Shown here: positions 16,997-26,871 of the stretch, one piece after another
Layout: every line of letters starts with the position of its first letter
How positions within the stretch are numbered: position 1 is the stretch's first letter
Origin: Bacteroidota bacterium
GTDB taxonomy: Bacteria > Bacteroidota > Bacteroidia > Bacteroidales > Lentimicrobiaceae
Direction: 5' to 3'
DNA: 64,000 nucleotides
Assembly (NCBI GenBank): GCA_009773455.1
Contig: WSXU01000018.1
Coordinates: 61,235 to 125,234, forward strand
The notes under the pieces: generated by a model
Told to the model about the DNA's origin: nothing
Seen by the model: the letters and a program-made list of their open reading frames with translations, nothing else
Database searches by the model: none
Translations under genes and position numbers: made by a program

Positions 16997-18451
16997 TTAG
17001 TGTGACTTTTCCGCCTGCAGTATAGCTTCAGCAATCTTCCTGTTTAACAACGGATTATAGTGTGTCAGGTCAACATAACAATCCGGACAGGAATCATGAA
17101 CATCTGAAATATCATAGAATCCGGGCAGATTCCAGACTGCAATCTGTTGTCTGACCCGGGGTATGATGTAATCAACATTCACAAACAAGGGATCCTGGCT
17201 TTTTGTTGCCTGATTACGCCAGAAGGGATTCTTTTCAGACAAAACACCTATTGGCTGATAATATACCGAGAAATCAAAGGCATAGGCTTTCGACAGCTTT
17301 TCGAGGAACCGGTAATTCGCACTGTAAAACTCGGTAAGTTTCCAAACCACATACCTGAGACCGGCAGAATCGACAGTATTGTAAGGGCTTCGTTGTATTG
17401 TCGCCAGAAAATGCTGCTTTGGGTCCGTATTGTAAAGATTGTCGGGATTATAAACATCATCGTATTTATCCCGGGATAATTCAGGGTATACACCGTTGTC
17501 ACCGCTTTCATCGATAAAAGACCTGAGCCATCGGGTAACAGGAAGCAACCTCAGGAAAGAAATTTCCTGCTCCCTTGTGGCAATGTTGTAGTCGCTGGTG
17601 TAGGCACTTTTTGCAAGTGCAGGGGTTTCCAGGGGATGAAAGTTGGTCTCGATCATCCTGATAAGGTCATTGAGTCCATCAATAAATATAACTTTCCCGG
17701 GTTGGTAACCTTTCTTCAGCAACAATAGTAATTTCTCAATTTCATTTGACTGATGGTAGGCGTGGACCCCGAAATTGATGTAAATTTTGCTGGTATCAAG
17801 CTGGTTGAGGAAGGCTGAAATTGTTTCATTATCACTGACCCCCTGCCCGAAAGTGGTTGAACCTCCAAATACCCATACAGCCCCGTTTATTTTTGATGCA
17901 GCGTTCTTCCTGGTTACTATTTTGTCAAATCTTATCCCTTCGAAACCGGTATTATAATGTTTTGAGATCTGGATTTTTTCCTGAAATTCCAATACAGGAT
18001 GATTGGCATACGGACTGGTCAGCAGAAGCAGTTCTCCTATATCTTCGTCACTTTTTCCGGGATAAACGGCCCTCATAAACTCAACCGAATCGGCAAAGAG
18101 TTCCTGCGGACTATAAAAACCGGCCACTTCCGGTTTATTTTTGTCATTCTTTTTAATCATGAGGGCAGAAAAAACATTCACCAGGATCAGCAGAATCAAT
18201 ACATTCAGCATGATTACCGCAAAATCGCGGTATTTTTCCGTTACCCAGTGAATGAATTCCCTTTTCTTGAAGAAAAATCCTGTCCCGGCAGCCACCAGCG
18301 CCAGTGAACCAAGTAAAATACCCCCAAAAAATGTCAGGGAAAATGAACTCCCCTTTAACCAGGCAAGCAACCAGGGATTCAATAACAGCCCGGCGATCAC
18401 CAGGACTATGCCTGCTATGCGGTAACGCTTTGCTTCAGGGGTAATGCCCAT
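16997..18451 (-). CDS. membrane-anchored SGNH/GDSL hydrolase-like protein
   Basis: 484 residues. Three hydrophobic helices lie in the first ~115 residues and the rest is a periplasmic SGNH domain: block I 'VWVFGGSTTFGQGVSDNET', block II 'INFGVHAYHQSNE', block III 'VIFIDGLNDLIR' and block V 'YVDLTHYNPLLN' with the catalytic Asp-x2-His. All four blocks are intact, so it is probably an active esterase or O-acyl transfer enzyme acting on the polysaccharide. It lies 7 bp after the carbamoyltransferase gene and is the last gene of the carbamoylation run. The exact substrate is unknown. Confidence 0.82.
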   Translation of the reverse strand: MGITPEAKRYRIAGIVLVIAGLLLNPWLLAWLKGSSFSLTFFGGILLGSLALVAAGTGFFFKKREFIHWVTEKYRDFAVIMLNVLILLILVNVFSALMIKKNDKNKPEVAGFYSPQELFADSVEFMRAVYPGKSDEDIGELLLLTSPYANHPVLEFQEKIQISKHYNTGFEGIRFDKIVTRKNAASKINGAVWVFGGSTTFGQGVSDNETISAFLNQLDTSKIYINFGVHAYHQSNEIEKLLLLLKKGYQPGKVIFIDGLNDLIRMIETNFHPLETPALAKSAYTSDYNIATREQEISFLRLLPVTRWLRSFIDESGDNGVYPELSRDKYDDVYNPDNLYNTDPKQHFLATIQRSPYNTVDSAGLRYVVWKLTEFYSANYRFLEKLSKAYAFDFSVYYQPIGVLSEKNPFWRNQATKSQDPLFVNVDYIIPRVRQQIAVWNLPGFYDISDVHDSCPDCYVDLTHYNPLLNRKIAEAILQAEKSH

Positions 18452-18458
18452 CCGGATT

Positions 18459-20327
18459 CTAATCTAGTTTAAACTCTTCTTTCCAGTCGGAATCATTTCT
18501 AAGTTCCAGCTGTTCCTTCTTATCAAAGATATAATTTCCCATGACAAGATAATCAATTTCTGTGCGCATAAAGCACCGGTACCCGTCGTCGGGAGTACAG
18601 ACAATCGGCTCGCCCCTCACATTAAAGCTGGTATTAACAACAATGCCATACCCGGTAAGCTTCTTAAAATCATTGATCACCTGCCAGTAACGCGGATTTA
18701 CACTTTTCCCGACACTCTGCAGACGTGCTGAATAATCAACATGCGTAATGGCGGGCACATCAGACCTTAAAAAGTACAGCCTTTCTGAAAGGTTCCCTTT
18801 ATGGTATCCTTCAGGCAGCGGAATACGTCTTTTCTCAACAACCGGAACAACAAGCAGCATATACGGAGACGGTCTGTCAAGTTCGAAAAAATCAGAAACA
18901 TCCTCCTCGAGCACCGTCGGGGCAAAAGGCCTGAATCCTTCACGATATTTAATCTTCAGGTTCATTTTTTTCTGCATATCAGGATTCCTGGCATCTCCAA
19001 GAATTGACCTGTTACCCAAAGCCCTTGGACCATATTCCATCCTTCCCTGAAACCAGCCTATCACCTTTCCTTCAGCTATCAGGCCGGCTACCTTTGCCGA
19101 TAGCTCATCAAAATTATTGTAAAACTGATATTTTGCATTGTATTTCCTCGCTGTACGTTCAATGTCAATACCTGAAAACTCAGGTCCGAGGTAAGCCCCT
19201 TTCATTCCATCAGGATTGGTTTGCGCAACCCTGTTTTTTCCCATCCAGATGTGCCAGGCAGCAAGAGCAGCACCCAGGGCACCACCGGCATCACCGGAGG
19301 CTGGCTGTACCCATACATCCCTGAAGAGGCCCGAAGCAAGCAGTTTACCGTTGGCCACACTGTTTAGCGCTACACCACCAGCCATCACGAGATGGTTGCT
19401 TCCTGTAAGCTCTTTGGCAGTTTTAGCCATCAGCAGCATCACATCTTCAGTAACCTGTTGTATGGCAAGTGCCATATTCATATAGGGCTGGGTGAGAAGG
19501 GTTTCTTCAGGCCTCGGAGGAATTCCGAACAACTTTTGCCACCGGTCATTGTTTGTCATGGTAAGCCCTGTGGCATAATTAAAATACTCCATATTGAGCA
19601 ACACCGATCCATCCTCACGTATATCAACCAGGTTTTCAAGGATAAGTCTTTTAAATTCATGCGTTTCATGTGAATCAGGATTCCCGTATGGCGCAAGGCC
19701 CATCAATTTGTATTCGCCGCTGTTGACTTTAAATCCACAATAATAGGTAAACGCTGAATAAAGCAGGCCAATGGAGTGAGGAAAATGCAACTCACGCAGA
19801 ATTTCTATCCGGTTTCCCTGGCCGTGTGCAATAATGGCAGTTGCCCACTCTCCTACCCCATCAAGCGTCAGAATAGCTGCATCTTCAAAGGGAGAAGGAT
19901 AGAATGCGCTTGCAGCATGGGATAAGTGATGCTCAGGAAATAAAACAGGAACATGACTGCCCTTTGATTTGCCCAATTTCTCCAGTTCATTGTTGAGCAT
20001 GTTCTTCATAAACAGCTTTTCCTTTATCCAGACAGGAATTGCCGACCTGAAACTTGCGAGGCCCCTCGGGGCAAAGGCATGGTATGTTTCAAGCAGTCTT
20101 TCAAACTTGATGTAAGGCTTGTCGTAGAAAACAACTGCTTTAAGATCTTTGTATTCAACCCCGGCTTCAGCAAGAACATATTTTGCGGCATTCAGCGGGA
20201 AGGATGGATCCTGCTTTTTGCGGGTAAACCGTTCTTCATGAGCAGCAGCAATGATTTCACCATCAATGATGATAGCAGCTGCACTGTCATGATAATAGGC
20301 CGAAATTCCCAGAATAGCTTCAGACAT
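18459..20327 (-). CDS. carbamoyltransferase (NodU/CmcH family)
   Basis: 622 residues, the usual family length. The N-terminal ASKHA-fold domain shows 'LGISAYYHDSAAAIIIDG' and 'PEHHLSHAASAFYPSPF'; the C-terminal YrdC-like domain shows 'GRMEYGPRALGNRSIL' and 'NTSFNVRGEPIVC'. Members use carbamoyl phosphate and ATP to make carbamoyl-adenylate and carbamoylate a sugar hydroxyl, as NodU does on Nod factors. Together with the adjacent DUF5989 and SxtJ-like genes it forms a trio seen repeatedly in polysaccharide clusters. It probably decorates the EPS repeat unit in the cytoplasm. Confidence 0.95.
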   Translation of the reverse strand: MSEAILGISAYYHDSAAAIIIDGEIIAAAHEERFTRKKQDPSFPLNAAKYVLAEAGVEYKDLKAVVFYDKPYIKFERLLETYHAFAPRGLASFRSAIPVWIKEKLFMKNMLNNELEKLGKSKGSHVPVLFPEHHLSHAASAFYPSPFEDAAILTLDGVGEWATAIIAHGQGNRIEILRELHFPHSIGLLYSAFTYYCGFKVNSGEYKLMGLAPYGNPDSHETHEFKRLILENLVDIREDGSVLLNMEYFNYATGLTMTNNDRWQKLFGIPPRPEETLLTQPYMNMALAIQQVTEDVMLLMAKTAKELTGSNHLVMAGGVALNSVANGKLLASGLFRDVWVQPASGDAGGALGAALAAWHIWMGKNRVAQTNPDGMKGAYLGPEFSGIDIERTARKYNAKYQFYNNFDELSAKVAGLIAEGKVIGWFQGRMEYGPRALGNRSILGDARNPDMQKKMNLKIKYREGFRPFAPTVLEEDVSDFFELDRPSPYMLLVVPVVEKRRIPLPEGYHKGNLSERLYFLRSDVPAITHVDYSARLQSVGKSVNPRYWQVINDFKKLTGYGIVVNTSFNVRGEPIVCTPDDGYRCFMRTEIDYLVMGNYIFDKKEQLELRNDSDWKEEFKLD

Positions 20328-20345
20328 AAATTTAATCCCCTGATC

Positions 20346-20495
20346 TTAAAAAAGAGTATAAATGAAGGGTGCGATGGCAGACCCACTGGTCAGAACAATC
20401 AAAACTCCAAAAAGCAGCAATACAAGAATAACAGGAAGAAGCCAGAATTTCTTCCTGACTTTTAAAAAGGACCATAAGTCTTTTAAAAATTCCAT
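20346..20495 (-). CDS. DUF5989-family small membrane protein
   Basis: A 49-residue protein read directly from the minus strand: it starts 'MEFLKDLWSFLKVRKKFWLL', has one transmembrane helix and ends 'SGSAIAPFIYTLF'. These are the hallmarks of DUF5989 ('FLWRKKWWLIP...' then a helix and 'GSAIAPFIYTLF'). It is complete, 17 bp downstream of the SxtJ-like gene and 18 bp upstream of the carbamoyltransferase gene. It presumably forms a membrane partner for the carbamoyltransferase; the molecular role is unknown. Confidence 0.9.
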   Translation of the reverse strand: MEFLKDLWSFLKVRKKFWLLPVILVLLLFGVLIVLTSGSAIAPFIYTLF

Positions 20496-20512
20496 ATGTC
20501 TATATTTTGGTG

Positions 20513-20926
20513 TTAATAGGGTTTCTCGATGTCTTCAGGACGAAACAAATGGTTTCTGATATGCATTACAGTTGATGTACCTTTCCTGAATTGCCTGAGA
20601 CGAAGGCTGTCTATTCCTGCCATTTTCCTGAACATGGCAACCGGTAATACCACAATAAAGTATACAAGGGCCAGAAGCACCTGCGACATTAAAGTTCCTA
20701 TAAGGTGTGATAGGCCAAACCAAAGTACAGCAATCGGATAAAACCACCCGGGGGCAATCATAACCACCAGCACAACCGGAATGGCTAACTTATATAACAC
20801 GGGATTCCCTGAAAAAAAACCGGCAAGCAACAGGATAAGAATCATGGCCAGACCAGTATCTTTTGATTGCTCCCTGCTGATGGAGGTGGAGAAAATGATC
20901 TTTTTTTCTGCTTTAAGTTCAGACAT
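20513..20926 (-). CDS. SxtJ-family membrane protein
   Basis: 137 residues with three to four hydrophobic helices between residues 25 and 110 and a basic C-terminus ('MAGIDSLRLRQFRKG'). It matches SxtJ-like proteins, named for their place beside the carbamoyltransferase SxtI in saxitoxin clusters. It is first in the minus-strand run SxtJ, DUF5989, carbamoyltransferase, SGNH. No enzymatic motif is visible; it may be a scaffold bringing the carbamoyltransferase to membrane-bound glycan. Confidence 0.82.
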   Translation of the reverse strand: MSELKAEKKIIFSTSISREQSKDTGLAMILILLLAGFFSGNPVLYKLAIPVVLVVMIAPGWFYPIAVLWFGLSHLIGTLMSQVLLALVYFIVVLPVAMFRKMAGIDSLRLRQFRKGTSTVMHIRNHLFRPEDIEKPY

Positions 20927-21315
20927 TTGATGTGGTGATTGAAAAAGGTATCGTAATTAAAAATGACATTCAGGAAACCTGACAATTAATACTTAATAAA
21001 ATGTATAACAAGAATAAATTTAATCAGTTACATTGGAACAACGCAGGTAATGATTTGTTCATATCAGAGGATAGCCCTGTCGCCTTGAATCCGGAGGAAG
21101 CTCCATCTGAATCAATGATCAAATTTCGTATAATTTATTCACAATAACAGAACCCGTAACAGTAAAACCTCTAATTTTATTCCGGCAATGAACATAATCG
21201 GGGTTTTATGATTAATAGGAAAGTAAATGACTCAGACTGAATCCGGATATTATTGTGAAATAGAAGAAAGAGACTTGGAACCCTTCGATCATTATTCCTT
21301 CAAAGCACAGCCAAG
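20927..21315. other. divergent intergenic region between decoration block and GT block
   Basis: 389 AT-rich bp between divergently transcribed genes, so it should hold promoters for both. I find no box pair matching the Bacteroidetes consensus well. A 48-codon ATG frame at 21001-21147 has no recognisable features and is not called as a gene. Confidence 0.5.
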
Positions 21316-22542
21316 ATGACAGTAGGATTTTATTTATCAAAAACACAGCCAAGTGATGGAGGGATATACCAGTATTCTATCTATGTACTGAAGATGTTGC
21401 TGAAATGCAGTGAGATAAAGAGAATTTTTATTTTTCATTCCATTGATCAGATGGTTGAGTTTGAGCAATATCTCAATCATCCTAAAGTAAAGGTGATACT
21501 GCATGATAAGAATGGCAGAATCTATAATTTCCTGAAAAAGACTTCAGAGTTTTACCTGACAAGGTTTTACCTGAAGCGGATGTCTGACAGGTTCCATTAC
21601 CGGCTATATAATTTCCTTAATCCGGACAGAAGATTCCTTAACAGATTCAAGCTGGATGTCCTGCATGTGCCAAGGCAGCATTCTCCCGCCTATAACCTTA
21701 AGTACCCGGTAATTATTTCGATGCACGATGTTCAGCAATTTCATTTTCCTGAATTCTTTTCACCGATCGAAAGGATTTATAAGTCAATCCGGTATTTTAC
21801 CACCATGAGTGAAGCCAGTCATGTGATTGTATCCTATGAGCATGTAAAAGCAGATCTCGGCAAGTATTTCAGGGATGTTAATACTGAAGTATCAGTATGC
21901 CCGGTTCCAATGGATGAAGACTGGGTTTCAGATAAACCAGCCACCAGTGCTGCTGAACTGATGATGAAGTATGGTATTCCGGATAAGATATTACTTACAC
22001 CGGCTGCAACCTGGGAACATAAAAATCATATGGCAGTGCTTGAAGCACTCGTGCTACTCCGAAGCGAAGGAGTCAAGATATTCTGGGTTACAACCGGTAA
22101 CAAAACAGCTTTTTATTCTGTTCTTGAAAATAAAGTGAATGAGCTCAGATTAAATGATCAGGTACTCTTTACCGGGGTTGTTCCGGATGCCGACCTGCTC
22201 GGATTATACAAAATGGCTCGGCTTGTTGTAATCCCGACCCTTTATGAGGCCGGATCCGGCCCATTGTATGAAGCCATGCGTTACCAGGCCCCTGTTATCT
22301 GTTCCAATGTCACTTCATTGCCTGAAACCATCGGCAACACAGAATTTGTATTTGAGCCAGGGAATAGCAGACAAATAGCTGATTACATTAAAAAAGCACT
22401 GAATGACGAAGCGTTCTTAAAAAGGAACCTGCAGAACTCTTCACAAAGAATCAGCTATTTCAAAAACCTGAACTATGCACCCGCCTTCCTTGAAGCCTAT
22501 AACAAAGCAATAGTTACTTTTCATTCCCACCCGGATCGTTGA
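21316..22542 (+). CDS. glycosyltransferase family 4/1-type
   Basis: 408 residues with two Rossmann domains (GT-B fold). The nucleotide-sugar binding E-x7-E motif is in 'YEAGSGPLYEAM', followed by 'APVICSNVTSLPETIG'. The C-terminal domain begins about 'ILLTPAATWEHKNHMAVLEA'. It adds one sugar, usually with retention of configuration, to the lipid-linked repeat unit on the cytoplasmic face. First gene of the second plus-strand run, 16 bp before the Wzy candidate. Donor sugar unknown. Confidence 0.9.
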   Translation: MTVGFYLSKTQPSDGGIYQYSIYVLKMLLKCSEIKRIFIFHSIDQMVEFEQYLNHPKVKVILHDKNGRIYNFLKKTSEFYLTRFYLKRMSDRFHYRLYNFLNPDRRFLNRFKLDVLHVPRQHSPAYNLKYPVIISMHDVQQFHFPEFFSPIERIYKSIRYFTTMSEASHVIVSYEHVKADLGKYFRDVNTEVSVCPVPMDEDWVSDKPATSAAELMMKYGIPDKILLTPAATWEHKNHMAVLEALVLLRSEGVKIFWVTTGNKTAFYSVLENKVNELRLNDQVLFTGVVPDADLLGLYKMARLVVIPTLYEAGSGPLYEAMRYQAPVICSNVTSLPETIGNTEFVFEPGNSRQIADYIKKALNDEAFLKRNLQNSSQRISYFKNLNYAPAFLEAYNKAIVTFHSHPDR

Positions 22543-22558
22543 ATAATCAATTCTGAAA

Positions 22559-23809
22559 ATGGCTAAACGACTGGTGATTTTTTTTGTTGTCATTACTTCC
22601 ATGGAATTATTCAATATAATTTTCCTGGGAAAAAGCCTTATCAAAATAGCTGAACTCGCCGGAATCGGCGTGGTGCTGCTGATTATCCTGCTTCAGTCCG
22701 TCTACAACCGAGAAGAGGGCTTTAAATTAAATTTCAAATGGGAAATCCTTCTGATTTTCATCAGTATTATCCTGAGTATGCTGATGGCATATTCAGGACA
22801 TAATCAGAGTTTTAGCATCACAGCCGTTGCCCAGCGGTTCATGTATTTCTACTTTTTCTATTTCGCTCTTCACCTGATCAGGATTTCTGATGTGGACCTG
22901 AAACAGATGTTTATTTATCTGGCCGTTGTACACACAATTTTTTATATGCTGCAGTTTGCAGCTTATCCGACCATTCTTTTCGATATCAAGGTATCGGATA
23001 GCCGGGGAACACTCAGAATTTTCCTGGCAGGATTGTCCTATCTCATCCTGGCCTATTTTTATGTTTTAAATAATCTTTTTAAAGATTTTTCGATTGGGAA
23101 ACTGGCGCTGCTCTTCTTCTTTTTCAGCGTATTCATCCTGATGGGCACCCGGCAGATCATCATCTCAATGTTTTTACTGACCATCATAAATGTCCTGCTG
23201 AGCAAAAGGGTAAAGTCGAAATTTTTGATTCTGATGCTGGTTGTATTGGCAACCATCCCCATTATAATCATGTTTCAGGATATTTTTCTGAACCTTCTGA
23301 CTGTTTCTCAGGAACAAAGTGAAGATGTAGGTGAAGATACGAGGGTTCGCGCGGCTACATTCTTTCTTACAGAATTATTTCCGAATAATCTGGCCTATTT
23401 TACCGGTAACGGTGTCTCAAGTGCGAATTCAGGGTATGGTGTGATGATCCAGATGTACATGGACTTATATGGTTTTTACCAGTCTGACATCGGCCTCCTT
23501 GGTGATTATTGCAATTTTGGAGTGCTGTTCGTTATTGCGGTATTTATATTGATTATCAGGATTCTTTTGATGAAACTTGATCAATCCCACATGTTTATCA
23601 AGTATTTTTATATTACAGTACTTCTTACGCTCTTCACAGGTGGAGGACCATTTGCAAGGGGCGATTCGATCGTAACCATCTGCATGACCCTCTATATCAT
23701 CGATGTATTTCAGCACAATAAAAAAGTTGAAGAAGAGGAATCCGAAGCAGATGAGACTGATGAAATTGATGATCCTGAAAATTCAGAATATCAACCTTTT
23801 ATACAATGA
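22559..23809 (+). CDS. O-antigen/EPS polymerase candidate (Wzy-like)
   Basis: 416 residues with about 11 hydrophobic helices, a large periplasmic loop near residues 245-310 ('TRVRAATFFLTELFPNN', 'GNGVSSANSGYG') and a very acidic cytosolic tail (residues ~390-412). Wzy proteins share topology more than sequence, and this is the only polytopic protein in the cluster that is neither flippase nor MBOAT, so it is the best polymerase candidate. It would join flipped repeat units in the periplasm. It overlaps the following glycosyltransferase by 4 bp. Confidence 0.75.
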   Translation: MAKRLVIFFVVITSMELFNIIFLGKSLIKIAELAGIGVVLLIILLQSVYNREEGFKLNFKWEILLIFISIILSMLMAYSGHNQSFSITAVAQRFMYFYFFYFALHLIRISDVDLKQMFIYLAVVHTIFYMLQFAAYPTILFDIKVSDSRGTLRIFLAGLSYLILAYFYVLNNLFKDFSIGKLALLFFFFSVFILMGTRQIIISMFLLTIINVLLSKRVKSKFLILMLVVLATIPIIIMFQDIFLNLLTVSQEQSEDVGEDTRVRAATFFLTELFPNNLAYFTGNGVSSANSGYGVMIQMYMDLYGFYQSDIGLLGDYCNFGVLFVIAVFILIIRILLMKLDQSHMFIKYFYITVLLTLFTGGGPFARGDSIVTICMTLYIIDVFQHNKKVEEEESEADETDEIDDPENSEYQPFIQ

Positions 23810-24720
23810 GAAAGTCTGAAATAGCAATATTGATCCCGGTTCATAACGGCTTGGGTTTCACATCCAAATGTCTCAGGCAGATATATTCATTGTTATCCGG
23901 CAAACCATTGGTTACCACAGCCTTTCATGTCGTTGTGATTGATGACGGTTCGAACGATGGCACTGAAGAATGGATCAGAACCAATTATCCCGAAACAACC
24001 ATTCTTTCGGGCGATGGCAATCTCTGGTGGAGTGGCGCCATCAATAAAGGTACGGGTTATGCATTGAATGAACTTAAATGCGACTACGTATTATGGTGGA
24101 ACAATGATATTTCTGCTTCTCCTGACTATTTTGAGAATCTGGAACACATCTTAACAGAAAAAGCCCCGGAAATTGCCGGTTCAAAAATTTACTTTGCCCA
24201 CGACCCGACCATGGTCTGGTCGATGGGCGGCATATTCGACACCAGAAACGGTAAGAAACACATGACCGGAATGAATGAAAAGGACGGAGAGCAGTTCAGC
24301 AAGGTCCATTATGCCGACTGGCTCCCTGGCATGGGTACGATTGTGCACCGTTCCGTCGTTGAAAAGATAGGAATGCTTGATGACAAAAACTTCCCACAAT
24401 ATCATGGTGACAGTGATTTCACTTTTCGTGCCAGACTCTCAGGGTATGAAATACCGGTTTACCCCCAACTAAAAATATGGAACGACAAGAGTAATTCAGG
24501 ATTGATGCACCGAAACAACCTGAACCTGCTTATCAGATCACTGAAGGATATAAAATCCAATTATCACCTCGGCAAGGATATTCTCTTTTACAGGTTGTAT
24601 TCAACATCGGTTCTGGCCTACCAAACATTAGCAATTAAATATTGTTTGTATGTCGGAGGGTTCATAAAATGGAGGGTTCTGAGCCTGTTTGGAATCAGAA
24701 AAAACCGCTTACCTTATTAA
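23806..24720 (+). CDS. glycosyltransferase family 2
   Basis: 304 residues with a GT-A fold. The nucleotide-binding strand is 'IAILIPVHNGLGFTSKC', the first acid pair 'VVIDDGSNDGTEEW', and the DxD-like site 'YVLWWNNDISASPDYF', with an Asn-Asn-Asp variant common in rhamnosyl/fucosyl-type GT2 proteins. 'GNLWWSGAINKG' and a C-terminal amphipathic segment complete the family pattern. It overlaps the polymerase candidate by 4 bp and is 9 bp before the next glycosyltransferase. It acts on the lipid-linked unit; donor is not deducible. Confidence 0.9.
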   Translation: MRKSEIAILIPVHNGLGFTSKCLRQIYSLLSGKPLVTTAFHVVVIDDGSNDGTEEWIRTNYPETTILSGDGNLWWSGAINKGTGYALNELKCDYVLWWNNDISASPDYFENLEHILTEKAPEIAGSKIYFAHDPTMVWSMGGIFDTRNGKKHMTGMNEKDGEQFSKVHYADWLPGMGTIVHRSVVEKIGMLDDKNFPQYHGDSDFTFRARLSGYEIPVYPQLKIWNDKSNSGLMHRNNLNLLIRSLKDIKSNYHLGKDILFYRLYSTSVLAYQTLAIKYCLYVGGFIKWRVLSLFGIRKNRLPY

Positions 24721-24729
24721 TCGCATTCT

Positions 24730-25896
24730 ATGAATATTTCAGTTTTTAACGGGGCCGGGCAGGTTGATTATATGTATGGACTGGTTTCCGGACTTGCCCA
24801 TAACGAATCCGATGAAATTGATGTTCTTGATGTTGACCTGACCAGTGATCTTTTTCAGACGTTCAGTAACGTTAACTATCATCCTGTTTTCAGGGTTCTA
24901 CCTCGTTCTTCACCCTTATATGTTAAAGCAACCAACACACTTAGGTTTTATTTCCTGCAGATATGGTTCCTGATTTCAAAAAAAAGAAGGGTGGTCCATT
25001 TTCAGTGGCTTGACCGTTTTATCTATATCGACCGCATTATCCTGCCGCTTGTAGCCAGGTTGTCAGGCCACAGGGTAGTTCTGACTGTTCATAATATAAA
25101 TGCCGGAAAACGTGATAACCGCGACAGTTTTGGAAACAGAATCAGTTTAAAAATCCTTTACCATCTTGCACACCGTCTCATCGTCCATACTGCGAAAAGC
25201 AAAGAGGAACTGATGGCAGAATTTCCGGTTAAAGAATCAAAAATAGCGGTCATCAAACATGGCATGAACAATCGGGTAACCATCTCCGGATTGGACACCA
25301 GGGAAGCCAGAAAACGTCTTCAGATTGGTGAAAATGAGAAAGTTGTACTGTTTTTCGGAAATATTGATTATTACAAAGGTCTTGATATTCTGCTGGACAG
25401 CTTCAGTGAATTGCCCGACGGATTTCTTTCGGAGACCAGGTTACTGATCGCCGGAAATTCAAAATCACCGGAGTATTCTTCAATAATCGGTGACAAAATC
25501 AATGCTCAACGTATAAAAGATAGGGTTACCGCCAGTTTCGGCTATATCAGGGATGAAGATGTAGAGATGTATTTCATGGCTGCGGATTGCATTGTACTTC
25601 CATACAGGAATATATATCAGTCAGGAGTTGTTTTCATGGCCTATACCTTCGGGTTGCCACTGATTGTTGCCGACATCGGTAACTTCAGGAATGACATTGT
25701 TGAAGGGAAAACCGGATATCTGATCAATATGGAAGAACCCGGACAGGTGAGCAAAACACTGATGAAATATTTTGAGTCTGAAATGTACAGGAACCTTCCT
25801 GAAACAAGAGAAGACATAAAAAAATGGGCATGGCAGAACTATTCATGGGATGCAATCGGAGCTGAAACCCGGAAGGTCTATGAATCAATCGGGTAA
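24730..25896 (+). CDS. glycosyltransferase family 4
   Basis: 388 residues, GT-B fold. The C-terminal domain shows 'VVLFFGNIDYYKGLDILLDSF', 'VLPYRNIYQSGVVFMAY' (a variant of the E-x7-E loop with Tyr-Gln-Ser in place of the first Glu region) and 'GLPLIVADIGNFRNDIVEG'. The N-terminal domain begins 'MNISVFNGAGQVDYMYGL'. It is the last gene of this tight run before a 169-bp gap. It transfers a sugar to the growing repeat unit; specificity unknown. Confidence 0.88.
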   Translation: MNISVFNGAGQVDYMYGLVSGLAHNESDEIDVLDVDLTSDLFQTFSNVNYHPVFRVLPRSSPLYVKATNTLRFYFLQIWFLISKKRRVVHFQWLDRFIYIDRIILPLVARLSGHRVVLTVHNINAGKRDNRDSFGNRISLKILYHLAHRLIVHTAKSKEELMAEFPVKESKIAVIKHGMNNRVTISGLDTREARKRLQIGENEKVVLFFGNIDYYKGLDILLDSFSELPDGFLSETRLLIAGNSKSPEYSSIIGDKINAQRIKDRVTASFGYIRDEDVEMYFMAADCIVLPYRNIYQSGVVFMAYTFGLPLIVADIGNFRNDIVEGKTGYLINMEEPGQVSKTLMKYFESEMYRNLPETREDIKKWAWQNYSWDAIGAETRKVYESIG

Positions 25897-26065
25897 AGAG
25901 AGTACCATCGGTTTTCAATTCCCTGAACACAATTGTCCGGAAGATTGTTAAACAACCCTATCCGGACAAGCCAGACAGACTCCTTTGCTATACCGGTTTT
26001 ATAATATAGGTTATTTTTCAGCAATTCTGATATAAATGATAAACCTGAAATACCACGAGTAACAC

Positions 26066-26851
26066 ATGGGAAGAAAAAAAGCAGTCGTTTTTTTCAGAAA
26101 CGATGATGTCAGGGATAAACTTGACGATTCATTAATCAGGCTTACAGAAGTCTGCATGAAATATGGTGTTTCAATTTCCCATGCCGTTGAGCCTGCCAAT
26201 GTTACGGAGGAAGTGGTCGACTGGCTGATTTCTCAGAAAAAACAATACCCCGGTCTGGTCGAAATCATCCAGCACGGATACTCACACAACCTTGCCAACC
26301 CGGGCCAGAAAATGGAATTCGGAGGAAACCGGACCTTTGATGATCAGTTTGCAGATCTTAGAAAAGGAAAAGAAATCATGGACAAACTTTTTGGAGATCT
26401 TTGGTCGCCGGTTTTCACGTTTCCCTATGGCACCTATAACCAGGCCACTCTTAAGGCCATCGAGCAACTGGGCTACCATACAATCTCATCGAAAATGCAG
26501 TATTCCTCCAAAGTGAGACTGAAAAACTTTGTCGGGAAACTTCTTGGCAAAGATATCCTGATGGGAAAAAAAATCAACTATCATCCCGGAATCAGAAAAG
26601 GATACAATCTGAGGGAAATCTCAGTTTCTGCCAACCTGATAAAAAAATATCACGGCGAGAACCTGGCTGATCATTTCACCCTTGAAGAAATCAAGGCCCA
26701 GGTCCGGCTCGCGCTTAAACACACGGGAGTACTGGGCGTACTTTTCCATCACAGGTATCATGGCGATCAGATCGGGTTGACCGAAGATCTGATAATATAC
26801 CTTAAGAAAAAAGGTGTCCGGTTTTCAACGATTTCAAATATTAAAAGGTAG
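26066..26851 (+). CDS. polysaccharide deacetylase family protein (NodB-like)
   Basis: 261 residues. The metal site appears as 'FFRNDDVRD' (Asp13-Asp14) and the His-x3-His in 'QHGYSHN' (His70, His74); 'FTFPYGTYNQATLKAIEQLGY' corresponds to motif 3 (written as FTFPYGTYNQATLK + AIEQLGY). There is no signal peptide, so it probably acts in the cytosol on a sugar precursor or lipid-linked unit, removing an N- or O-acetyl group. It starts a new tight run with the asparagine-synthase-like gene 20 bp downstream. Confidence 0.85.
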   Translation: MGRKKAVVFFRNDDVRDKLDDSLIRLTEVCMKYGVSISHAVEPANVTEEVVDWLISQKKQYPGLVEIIQHGYSHNLANPGQKMEFGGNRTFDDQFADLRKGKEIMDKLFGDLWSPVFTFPYGTYNQATLKAIEQLGYHTISSKMQYSSKVRLKNFVGKLLGKDILMGKKINYHPGIRKGYNLREISVSANLIKKYHGENLADHFTLEEIKAQVRLALKHTGVLGVLFHHRYHGDQIGLTEDLIIYLKKKGVRFSTISNIKR

Positions 26852-26871
26852 AAAATTTAATTCATCATTAA

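Noticed and set aside
21001..21147. 48-codon ATG frame in the divergent intergenic region
   Set aside because: No recognisable domain, signal or membrane segment, no ribosome-binding signal, and composition like the surrounding AT-rich spacer.
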